The notes beneath the pieces were generated by a model that was given only the letters and a program-made list of their open reading frames with translations, had not been told where the DNA came from and made no database searches. DNA of 37,894 nucleotides from Terriglobales bacterium (GTDB lineage: Bacteria > Acidobacteriota > Terriglobia > Terriglobales > Acidobacteriaceae): contig DATIGQ010000189.1 of assembly GCA_035454605.1 (NCBI GenBank), positions 1 to 37,894 on the forward strand. Direction: 5' to 3'. Made by a program: the position numbers and the translations under genes. Shown here piece after piece: positions 8,903-16,221 of this stretch (positions are counted from its first letter, which is position 1; the number at the start of each line of letters is the position of its first letter).

Positions 8903-10996
8903 GTGAGCTACCGACGCAGAACCGTGACAGCGCTTCTGGCGGTGGCCGCGGTATGCCTGCCGTCGGTGGCACAGACGACTCGAAAGCGGCCCGTTCATAC
9001 TCTCCGGCCTAACGTGTTGCTCATCACCATTGATACGCTGCGCGCCGACCGCATCGGCGCCTACGGCGCCACCAACGTCTCCACGCCCGGCATGGACGCC
9101 TTGGCCAAGGACGGCATCCTCTTCGAGCGGGCTATCGCGCAGGTTCCTCTCACGCTCCCTTCCCACGCCGGCATCCTGACCGGCATGTATCCTTTTTCCA
9201 ATGGGGTGCAGGACTTCACGGGGCAACCGCTGGCACCGCAGTTCCGCACCCTGGCCCAGAGTCTGAAACAGAATGGCTACACCACCGGAGCTATCGTCAG
9301 TTCGTTCGTGCTGGACCGGAGCTGGGGACTGTCGCGCGGCTTCGATTTCTACTTTGACATGTTCGCCGGCACCAGCTTCCTGACTCACGACCTGGCGCTG
9401 GTGGAGCGCAAGGGTAACCTCAGCACCGACCGCGCCCTCGAATGGCTGACCAAGGTTTCGGCCCGGCCCTTTTTCCTCTGGCTCCATCTGTACGACCCCC
9501 ATAGCCCCTACGATCCCCCGGAGCCGTTTCGTACTCAATACACCGGTCGTCTCTACGACGGCGAAGTGGCGTTCGCCGATTCGCAGTTGGCACGCGTGAT
9601 CGAGTGGCTGAAGAAACGCCGCCTGTATGACAACACACTCGTGATCCTGGTGGCCGACCATGGTGAATCTCTGGGTGAGCATGGAGAGAACGAGCACGGC
9701 TTCTTCATCTACAACTCCACTGTGCACGTACCGCTCCTTGTCAAGCCGCCCGCGCGCGTGACCGTGCGTGAGCGGCGGGTCGAGCGGCCAGTAGAGATCC
9801 TGGCGGTCGCGCCTACCATCTTGGGTGTGCTGGGCATAGGCGATGAGATCCAGAAGCAGTTCCAGGCGCAGAGCCTGCTCGAAGCGGCTTCCGAAGAACA
9901 GGCAGAATCATATAGCGAAACCTTCTACACCTTCAGCTCCTTCGGATGGAGTCCGCTGCACAGCCTGCAGACCGAACGGTACCACTATATCGAGGCGCCT
10001 AAACCGGAGCTGTACGACGTCGTGGTAGATCCGGGGGAGAAAGACAACCTTGTCGAGAGCCAGCCCGCCGTGGCCGCCGTTCTGAAGGAGAAGCTCGCAG
10101 GATTGCAGCGCCGCTTCCCTGCCCCGACCCAGCAGCCGGGAGCCGGGGGGCTGGACGCGGAGACCATCGAGAAGCTGAGCGCGCTCGGTTACGTCGGCTT
10201 TCGTACTTCAGTGACGGCGGAACAGCTTGCCGCCGGCCTCGCGGACCCCAAGGATCGGGTGTGGGAGTTCAACACCATCCTGCGTGCCATTGATCTGGCG
10301 CAATTGAAGGATTACGAAAAGAGCCGCGTGCTCCTGGAACAAGTGAGGGAGAAGGAACCCAACATGTACGTCATCCCGTTCATGCTGGGCGAGGCAGCCT
10401 TGCAGCAGGAGGACTGGGTAACCGCCGCCAAGGAGCTCAAGCGTTGCCTGGAACTGAATCCCAACTTCGACCAGGCGATGACGGCGGTGGCGCGAGCCCT
10501 GCATGCGCTCGATCAGACGGAAGAAGGCATGCAGTGGCTCGACAAGGCGCTGAAGCTTAATCCGAACAACACTCGGGCCCTGTACCAGCGCGGCTGGATG
10601 CAGTTGAAGAACAATCCCGACGCAGCCGCAGCGTCGTTTCAGAAAGTCATTGATATCCAGCCGCACTTCGCGTTGGCGCGCCGCGACCTGGGCATCCTGC
10701 GCATCCGTCAGCAACGCTTCGCGGATGCGGCTGAGCACCTGGCAGAAGCTTACCGCCTCGGATTGAACGATTACCGCTTGCTGAATTTCCTGGGCATTGC
10801 CTACGGCCAAACCGGACAGACCCGGAAGGCCGTCGAAGTCTATCGAACCGCCCTCCGTGAAAAGCCGGATTTTGCTGAAGCCCATCTGAACCTGGCAGCC
10901 GCGCTGGAAAGGCTCAAGCAGCCGCAGGCAGCTCGGGCGGAGTATGAGGAAGCCTGCCGCCTGGAGCCGAAGTTCTGTCAGTATGTGCCGCGCTAA
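8903..10996 (+). CDS. Exported sulfatase-fold hydrolase fused to TPR repeats (paralogue C)
   Basis: 697 residues starting with GTG at 8903, two bases after the stop of paralogue B. The signal peptide covers about residues 8-23 (TALLAVAAVCLPSVA). The catalytic domain carries VLLITIDTLRADR, VPLTLPSHAGILTG (nucleophile position Thr84, motif T-L-P-S-H) and LVADHGESLGEHGENEHG. The C-terminal third has about seven TPR repeats, the last ones very regular. As in A and B there is no C/S-x-P-x-R, so formylglycine activation is not expected. The TPR stretch is the longest of the three. Only nine bases separate its stop from that of the convergent carboxypeptidase-regulatory/TPR gene, and no convincing terminator with a T tract is visible between them. 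Confidence 0.88.
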   Translation: MSYRRRTVTALLAVAAVCLPSVAQTTRKRPVHTLRPNVLLITIDTLRADRIGAYGATNVSTPGMDALAKDGILFERAIAQVPLTLPSHAGILTGMYPFSNGVQDFTGQPLAPQFRTLAQSLKQNGYTTGAIVSSFVLDRSWGLSRGFDFYFDMFAGTSFLTHDLALVERKGNLSTDRALEWLTKVSARPFFLWLHLYDPHSPYDPPEPFRTQYTGRLYDGEVAFADSQLARVIEWLKKRRLYDNTLVILVADHGESLGEHGENEHGFFIYNSTVHVPLLVKPPARVTVRERRVERPVEILAVAPTILGVLGIGDEIQKQFQAQSLLEAASEEQAESYSETFYTFSSFGWSPLHSLQTERYHYIEAPKPELYDVVVDPGEKDNLVESQPAVAAVLKEKLAGLQRRFPAPTQQPGAGGLDAETIEKLSALGYVGFRTSVTAEQLAAGLADPKDRVWEFNTILRAIDLAQLKDYEKSRVLLEQVREKEPNMYVIPFMLGEAALQQEDWVTAAKELKRCLELNPNFDQAMTAVARALHALDQTEEGMQWLDKALKLNPNNTRALYQRGWMQLKNNPDAAAASFQKVIDIQPHFALARRDLGILRIRQQRFADAAEHLAEAYRLGLNDYRLLNFLGIAYGQTGQTRKAVEVYRTALREKPDFAEAHLNLAAALERLKQPQAARAEYEEACRLEPKFCQYVPR

Positions 10997-11005
10997 GGGG
11001 TCGTC

Positions 11006-12028
11006 TTACTGAGCCGGTGCGTTCGTCGCGGCTCCCTCCAGCCGCGCCAGCACTTGCCTTGCCTGGGGCGCGAGTGCGTCCTCCGGGAACACTTCCAGGA
11101 AAACCTTTAACTCATTGATGGCGTCGGCGTTGCGCTTCTGGCTAAGGTAGACGTTGACCATCTCGAGATGCGGCCGGGACTGGAGGGGATCCAGGCGCAG
11201 GGACTCGCGCAATTCACGCTCCGCATCCAGCAGCCGGCCCATGCGGGAATACACCGAGCCGAGCAGGAAGTGCCCGAGGGGGTGATTGGGTTGCTTCCGA
11301 AGGCCTTCCTCCACCATGGGCAGCGCCTCAGACAGCCGCCCTGTAAGCAGGAACACGTTGCCCAGGTTCAGGTAGCCGGCGGCATCGGTCTGGTTCAAAC
11401 GGATGACTTCCTCGAACTGATCCTCTGCGTCGGAAAACTCGCCCCTGCCGGTGAGAAGGGAGCCCAGATTGTTGCGGGCGAAGTAGAAGTCCGGAGCCAT
11501 TCGCACGACTTTTTCGTAGCGCTCGATGGCCTCATCTGTCTTCCCACGCTGCTCGGCGCGTACGCCACGCTCGTACTCCTTTTGCACGTCCTTGGGGTAG
11601 CGATTTAGGAACTCGGCTACGTTGATAACGTTGGGGTTCGCGCCCTCGACCACTGCGACTCCCGGCTTCTCGCGAGTCACCAACGGCTGCAGCGTGAGGA
11701 AGACTGAATTGTTGACGCGTATGGAAGGATTCACTATGACTCGCTCTTCAATCCGCCGGAACCCCTCTTCATCGATCACGAGGATGTAGGGGTTAGCGGG
11801 AAGATTTGAGAAAAAAAAGCGCCCGCTATCATCAGTGTAGATGGTGTCGACCGTGATGCCGCGAGTACTGAGAGTTACCTTGATTCGCTGTGGAGGCAGG
11901 TCGCCTCGAGCCATGCGAAGCTCGCCCAGGATGCTACCCGTCTGATCCTGCTGCGTGGAGGCGCGTGGAGTGCAAAAGAGTGCGAGGGCAAATACGATGG
12001 CAGCCCACAGCCTCAGCGGTGCACGCAT
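11006..12028 (-). CDS. Exported carboxypeptidase-regulatory-domain/TPR protein
   Basis: 340 residues from ATG at 12028, chosen because an AGAGGA Shine-Dalgarno stands eight bases upstream and a signal peptide follows (LWAAIVFALALFCTPRAS). The frame is open 14 codons further up, but only from a TTG. Residues about 30-115 form a transthyretin-like carboxypeptidase-regulatory fold (GSILGELR, TDDSGRFFFSNLPANPYIL), the same fold that opens the two TonB-dependent receptors upstream. Residues about 145-335 contain five to six TPR repeats. It is a binding or scaffold protein with no catalytic motif. It lies downstream of receptor E on the same strand, separated by 74 bases that include a hairpin, so it may be read through from the receptor transcript. 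Its role is inferred only from architecture and location. Confidence 0.82.
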   Translation of the reverse strand: MRAPLRLWAAIVFALALFCTPRASTQQDQTGSILGELRMARGDLPPQRIKVTLSTRGITVDTIYTDDSGRFFFSNLPANPYILVIDEEGFRRIEERVIVNPSIRVNNSVFLTLQPLVTREKPGVAVVEGANPNVINVAEFLNRYPKDVQKEYERGVRAEQRGKTDEAIERYEKVVRMAPDFYFARNNLGSLLTGRGEFSDAEDQFEEVIRLNQTDAAGYLNLGNVFLLTGRLSEALPMVEEGLRKQPNHPLGHFLLGSVYSRMGRLLDAERELRESLRLDPLQSRPHLEMVNVYLSQKRNADAINELKVFLEVFPEDALAPQARQVLARLEGAATNAPAQ

Positions 12029-12054
12029 CGCGCGTCCTCTGCGAAAAGAGGAAT

Positions 12055-12084
12055 GGGGGCGTGACCGCAACCGGCCACGCCCCC
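12055..12084 (-). terminator. Hairpin after the first TonB-dependent receptor gene
   Basis: A perfect 9-bp stem (GGGGGCGTG at 12055-12063, CACGCCCCC at 12076-12084) with a 12-base loop begins 18 bases after the receptor stop. On the minus strand it is followed by ATTCCTCTTTTC, only moderately T-rich. It could be a terminator or a partial terminator that sets the level of the downstream TPR gene. Confidence 0.5.
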
Positions 12085-12102
12085 GAGTTTAACAACGCTC
12101 AA

Positions 12103-15100
12103 CTAGAAGGTCAGCTTCAAGCCGAACTGCAGGTTGCGCGCGTTGAACGTGCCCCCAGACTTTCCAAACGCCGCCCTGCGGATTTCGTTATTACCCGCAC
12201 CCTGGGCGCCGGGAAGCTGGAAGTTCGTCCGGTTGAAGGCGTTGAAGAACTCCGTCCGGAACTGGAGACCCACCCGCTCGGTGATCTTGAAGTTCTTGAA
12301 CACCGAGGGGTCCCAAACCCACAGGTTCGGGCCCACGAACTGGTTCCGGCCCAGATTACCGGGGCTCCCAAGAGGCGGAGCAGAAAACACGGTGCCTCCG
12401 GGATATTGCCACTGGGCGGCGCCGAAACCGTTGGCCCACATCGAGTGGGTAGCGGCATCGAACGACGAGAAGGTGGAATTGGGCCGTTCGTTGGCTTCCG
12501 CGTCCTGGTTGAAGTCACACGCTCCACGGCTGCTGCAGAACGGGCTCCAGTGAGCTCCGGTCTGGAAGCTCATGATGCCGTTAAGCTGCCAGCCGCCGAA
12601 TACCGCCTCCGCGAATCCGCCCCGGCCCTTGAAGAAGGGCATCTCCCAGACGTAGTGGAAGACGATGCGATGCCGGATGTCGAAGATCGAGTTGCTGCGA
12701 TCCAGATCCGGCAGCGTCATGTCGGTCGTATAGCCTTCGCCGGCGGCGGCACCGTTGGCGCTGGTGGCGCCGCTGTGCCAGGTAGAGCCACCATCCAGCG
12801 CGTGGCTCCAGGTGTAGTTGAAGGTGAAGGTCAAGCCCTTGGACATCTGCTTGCGCAGGGAGGCCTGCAGTGCGTTGTAGCTTGAACTCACCGAGTTCCG
12901 CCAGTTGCGCAGACGTCCGTAGTTGGGGTTGAGCCGGCTACCCGTACCGGTGAGTGTCCGCCCGAAGATGTCGACCACCGTCGCACCCGGGGCCATAATG
13001 CTTCCCGGAACGCGGTTGATCTGCTCCGCGCGAAACAGCTTGGTTCCCTTCGTGCCGACGTAGTTCAGTTCGAGCACCCACTTGGGAGCCAACTCCCGTT
13101 GGATGCCGAAGAACCAGTTCATCACGTAGGGATCGCGGATGCCTTCCGGCAGGACGATACCGGTGAGGAAGCCCAGGTTGGCATTCGCCGGATTCCAGGC
13201 CTGGATGTTGCCCACCGCGGTCGCGTCGCCCGCATTGCCCTGGAAGTTATTAGGATCCGCGTCGCCGATATAGGAAGGAGCCACCGCGCAGGCCGGGCAG
13301 GTGCCGCCGCCGGACTGCGGACCGTACGGAGCTTCGGGTCCGCCCCCTGTGTCATTCGTGAATGCGAGGTTGAACGAATAGTACGGCAGGTTCCAGCGCG
13401 AGTTCGAGAGCGGGTTGTACAGCGTGCCCTCGTAGGAAACACCGTAACCTCCGCGCAAGGACGTCTTGCCGTCACCGAACACATCCCAGGCGAAGCCCAC
13501 GCGCGGACCCCAGTTGTTGTGGTCGCCCGCACCCAGCGAATCGGCCGGGGAGAAGCCGCCCGGACCGCAGACACCCGCCAACTGCGCAAACGGGATCTGC
13601 GTGACCGGATCGTCGCAGCCCGGATCGCCCGCAGGGATGTTCGCCGAGAAGATCTGGCCGGCGTGAGTGGTAACGTCATCCACCAGGTTGTTGCCTGGCC
13701 CCAAGAGGAACGTGGTTTCCAGGTCGTTCTGCTCGTTATGGCGCGCGTACAGGTCGTAGCGGATCCCCAGGTTCAGGGTCAGGTTGCGCGTGACTTTCCA
13801 GTCATCCTGAAAGTAGAAGCCGTATTCCCAGTTGCGGAAGTGCCGGATATTGCTGGCCAAGTGCGAGGGCGCGCCGGATACGATTCCAGGATCCACGCCG
13901 GCTACCAGACCGTACGGCGCATCCACGGCGAAGTGCAACGGGTCGATGAAGTAATACGACGGCCGGCCCACGTTGAATTCGCTGTTTTCGATGTTACGGC
14001 GGATATCCGCCCCCATCTTCAGGCTGTGGTTCCCCTTGGTGATGGAAACCATGTCCGCGTAGCTGTAGATGTGCTCCTTGAAGAACTGCGGGTAGCCGTT
14101 GTAGGAGCCGAAGCCCATGGTGCCATCCGTTAGGTAAATGGAAGGCACGCCCGGAATGCCGGCGACGTACCTGGAGTAGCTGCCCGCGTATCCGAAGCGG
14201 AACTCATTCAGGATGGTGGGGCTGAAGGTGTGGATGTAGTTGAACTGTCCGTTGGGGAAGGTAAAGCGGGTGGGGTTGATGAACCCACGGCCGCCCGTGG
14301 TGCCGCCCAGGGTGTCGTTCTGCTGTCCATAGGCGAACTGGGCAAAGATGCGGTCGTTCTGCCCCACGTTCCAGTCGATGCGGGCCGAGTACTCATTGCC
14401 ATCCCGCAGGTTGGCTTGCAGCCGGCTGGGCGCGATGTTAAGACCTGCGTTAAGGGCGTTAGCATCGCGGTTGAAGCTTCCCAGAGGAGCCTGAATGGCC
14501 GGAATCGTCGTACAGCCGTCGGCCATCAGCTGCGCCTGGTCCCCCGCGGTCACGCCAATCAGGTTAGCGATGTTTGCGCTGGTGGCGGCGTTGCCGGTGA
14601 AGTCCGGACAGAGGCCGAAATACCCATCGCCGACGAGGTCATTGAAGCTACCGATGGGGTTGCCCTGAGCGAAGGGAATGAAATCGGCGTACAGCAAGGA
14701 CGAAACGGAACCATTCGCGCCGCCACCCGCCGTGCCCGGACCGAAGGTCGAGATGACGGCAGCACGGAACTCCGGACTCTCAATGACCGTGGGTACCGGG
14801 TTGCTGAAGGTCCGGAAGCGGTTCCCCTGATAGGACAGGAAGAAGAACAGCTTGTCCTTGAAGATGGGTCCGCCAAAAGTGCCGCCGAACTGGTTGAAAC
14901 GCAATGGGCATTTCAAGTGCTCGGGCGCGTCGCCGCCCTGGTTGCAGGGAGCCGCCGGGTCGCCCGCCTCACTGGCGAAGAACGGCTTGGCGTCGAACAC
15001 GTCATTGCGCACGAACCACCAGCCGCTGCCGTGGAAGCTGTTGGTGCCGCTCTTGGTCACCAAGTTGGTGACGGAGCCGGCGCTGTTTCCGTACTGGGCG

Positions 15101-15768
15101 GAGTTGTTGAGGGTCAGGAGTTGGAATTCAGCCACCGTGTCCTCGATGGGACGGTTGATGGCGCCACCGCTCAGGCCCTTGTTAGACACGCCGTTGATGA
15201 GGAACCCGTTGAAGTTCAGGCGAGTGCCGTTGACCACCGCGTCCTCACCGTTTTCCGTGAGCACGCTATCCACGTTCACCGCTCCGGGCGCAAGCTGGAG
15301 CAGCGAGAACACGTTGCGGCCGTTCAACGGCAGGTTCTGAATCTGCGTGGAACCCACTGTGTTGGCCAGTTTGGAGTCCACGGTGTTGACCGGGGCAGCT
15401 TCCTCGGTTACTTCCACCACTTCAGAAGCGCCGCCGACTTCCAACTTGAAGTCCAAACGGTAGGTCACGCCGGCGTTGACTTCCACACCGGACTTGCTGG
15501 AGGTCTTGAAACCGGAGGCCTCGACCGTCACTTTGTAGGTCCCGATCTGCAACTCACGGATGAGGAAACCTCCCGTGTTGCTGGTCTGTGCGCTGGTCTT
15601 GAGGTCGGTGCCGACGTTGGTCGCCGTCACCTTCGCGTTCGGTAGGGCTGCCCCTGTGGGGTCGGTCACCGTGCCGGTGATCTGCCCGTTCTGGACCTGG
15701 GCCATGGCGGTCATCGCACACAGCACCACAGCCACCAAAGCAAGGCTAAATCGAACTCGATTGTGCAT
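12103..15768 (-). CDS. TonB-dependent outer-membrane receptor with N-terminal carboxypeptidase-regulatory domain (receptor E)
   Basis: 1221 residues from ATG at 15768, supported by a GGAGG-rich ribosome binding site (GGAGGGGGTAAGA) and a signal peptide (about residues 1-23, ending AMA). Residues 25-110 are a carboxypeptidase-regulatory/Cna-B-like fold (GQITGTVTDPTGAALPNA). A plug domain follows (IQNLPLNGRNVFSLLQLAPG near 143-162), then a large beta-barrel ending in the terminal aromatic strand FGLKLTF, the usual outer-membrane signature. Such receptors in Acidobacteria resemble Oar-type proteins and are thought to import or bind large substrates using TonB energy; no TonB or ExbBD gene is in the window. 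Repeated Cys pairs (for example CNQGG...KCPL, TCPAC, FCSSRGAC) suggest disulfide-locked loops. It is paralogous to the adjacent receptor F. The ligand is not deducible. Confidence 0.92.
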   Translation of the reverse strand: MHNRVRFSLALVAVVLCAMTAMAQVQNGQITGTVTDPTGAALPNAKVTATNVGTDLKTSAQTSNTGGFLIRELQIGTYKVTVEASGFKTSSKSGVEVNAGVTYRLDFKLEVGGASEVVEVTEEAAPVNTVDSKLANTVGSTQIQNLPLNGRNVFSLLQLAPGAVNVDSVLTENGEDAVVNGTRLNFNGFLINGVSNKGLSGGAINRPIEDTVAEFQLLTLNNSAQYGNSAGSVTNLVTKSGTNSFHGSGWWFVRNDVFDAKPFFASEAGDPAAPCNQGGDAPEHLKCPLRFNQFGGTFGGPIFKDKLFFFLSYQGNRFRTFSNPVPTVIESPEFRAAVISTFGPGTAGGGANGSVSSLLYADFIPFAQGNPIGSFNDLVGDGYFGLCPDFTGNAATSANIANLIGVTAGDQAQLMADGCTTIPAIQAPLGSFNRDANALNAGLNIAPSRLQANLRDGNEYSARIDWNVGQNDRIFAQFAYGQQNDTLGGTTGGRGFINPTRFTFPNGQFNYIHTFSPTILNEFRFGYAGSYSRYVAGIPGVPSIYLTDGTMGFGSYNGYPQFFKEHIYSYADMVSITKGNHSLKMGADIRRNIENSEFNVGRPSYYFIDPLHFAVDAPYGLVAGVDPGIVSGAPSHLASNIRHFRNWEYGFYFQDDWKVTRNLTLNLGIRYDLYARHNEQNDLETTFLLGPGNNLVDDVTTHAGQIFSANIPAGDPGCDDPVTQIPFAQLAGVCGPGGFSPADSLGAGDHNNWGPRVGFAWDVFGDGKTSLRGGYGVSYEGTLYNPLSNSRWNLPYYSFNLAFTNDTGGGPEAPYGPQSGGGTCPACAVAPSYIGDADPNNFQGNAGDATAVGNIQAWNPANANLGFLTGIVLPEGIRDPYVMNWFFGIQRELAPKWVLELNYVGTKGTKLFRAEQINRVPGSIMAPGATVVDIFGRTLTGTGSRLNPNYGRLRNWRNSVSSSYNALQASLRKQMSKGLTFTFNYTWSHALDGGSTWHSGATSANGAAAGEGYTTDMTLPDLDRSNSIFDIRHRIVFHYVWEMPFFKGRGGFAEAVFGGWQLNGIMSFQTGAHWSPFCSSRGACDFNQDAEANERPNSTFSSFDAATHSMWANGFGAAQWQYPGGTVFSAPPLGSPGNLGRNQFVGPNLWVWDPSVFKNFKITERVGLQFRTEFFNAFNRTNFQLPGAQGAGNNEIRRAAFGKSGGTFNARNLQFGLKLTF

Positions 15769-15857
15769 TCTTACCCCCTCCCGGAGGTGAATCCAGGGTC
15801 GGTTCCTTAACATCATGGTTGGTCTTGTACCCCAAAATGGACACAACAAGCCTTGAA

Positions 15858-15881
15858 ATTCTACCGTCACACATGCATGTG
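15858..15881 (-). promoter_or_regulatory. Possible promoter with overlapping palindromic operator for receptor E
   Basis: On the minus strand TAGAAT (15863-15858) is a possible -10, about 90 bases before the start codon. Directly upstream lies the perfect 12-base palindrome CACATGCATGTG (15870-15881), in the spacer of such a promoter, where a repressor could block RNA polymerase. No good -35 is seen. The palindrome is directly visible; the regulatory role is inference. Confidence 0.3.
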
Positions 15882-16023
15882 ACGTGCCTAAATCTTCTTA
15901 TTGAAAACAAAGGGGTTAGCAGGACACACTCAGATTGAGAATACGGATAAAGGAAAGTAAGGGCCAGGGTGGTACCAATTTTCATATTCCTTACCTACCT
16001 AGTGGGCTAAGTAGCTGATTTGT

Positions 16024-16088
16024 AGGTCCAAAACGCTCTCTTAGCGGGACGGCACCGGGAGGCTTCGCGCCGGGTTGCTTACTGACCT
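16024..16088 (-). other. Possible structured RNA element, unidentified
   Basis: On the minus strand a bulged hairpin is formed by GTCC-CGCT, loop AAGAG, AGCG, a TTTT bulge, and GGAC (plus coordinates 16026-16050). The outer arms AGGTC (16024-16028) and GACCT (16084-16088) could pair instead, which would give two mutually exclusive structures. It lies between receptor F and receptor E, upstream of E. I could not match it to a riboswitch family that I know. The CGCT/AGCG-TTTT part might instead be a weak terminator for the F transcript. Confidence 0.22.
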
Positions 16089-16168
16089 TCTGAAACGGAG
16101 ATGGCAGGGATAGACGCGACGCTCTTGGGGGGGCAGACAGGCCTGGATGGGAGCGGATCCTGAGGGGA

Positions 16169-16200
16169 CCAAGCCCGGTCCGTGTCAGAACCGGGCTTGG
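16169..16200 (-). terminator. Hairpin after the second TonB-dependent receptor gene
   Basis: A perfect 11-bp stem (CCAAGCCCGGT at 16169-16179, ACCGGGCTTGG at 16190-16200) with a 10-base loop begins 21 bases after the stop of receptor F. No T tract follows on either strand, so it may terminate weakly or mainly protect the 3' end. Confidence 0.5.
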
Positions 16201-16221
16201 GTTGAATCGTGCGGGTCGGGC

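Larger units (their letters stand above)
15769..16221. other. 453-bp gap between the two receptor genes
   Basis: The only gene-free stretch longer than 300 bases. It holds, from left to right: the ribosome binding site and leader of receptor E, the palindrome described separately, an AT-richer part (about 15885-16020) with no recognisable gene, a bulged hairpin at 16026-16050, and the hairpin at 16169-16200. I see no convincing protein-coding frame, tRNA or insertion sequence in it. Confidence 0.6.

Noticed and set aside
4825-10996. Calling the three fusions formylglycine sulfatases
   Set aside because: None has C/S-x-P-x-R, and no sulfatase-maturing enzyme gene is in the window.
11011-11034. 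GAGCCG/CGGCTC hairpin at the convergent ends of sulfatase-like C and the TPR gene
   Set aside because: Only six base pairs with a 12-base loop, inside coding sequence and without a T tract, so not supported as a terminator.
16127-16133. Run of seven G in the receptor gap
   Set aside because: An isolated homopolymer outside any gene; no evidence of phase variation.
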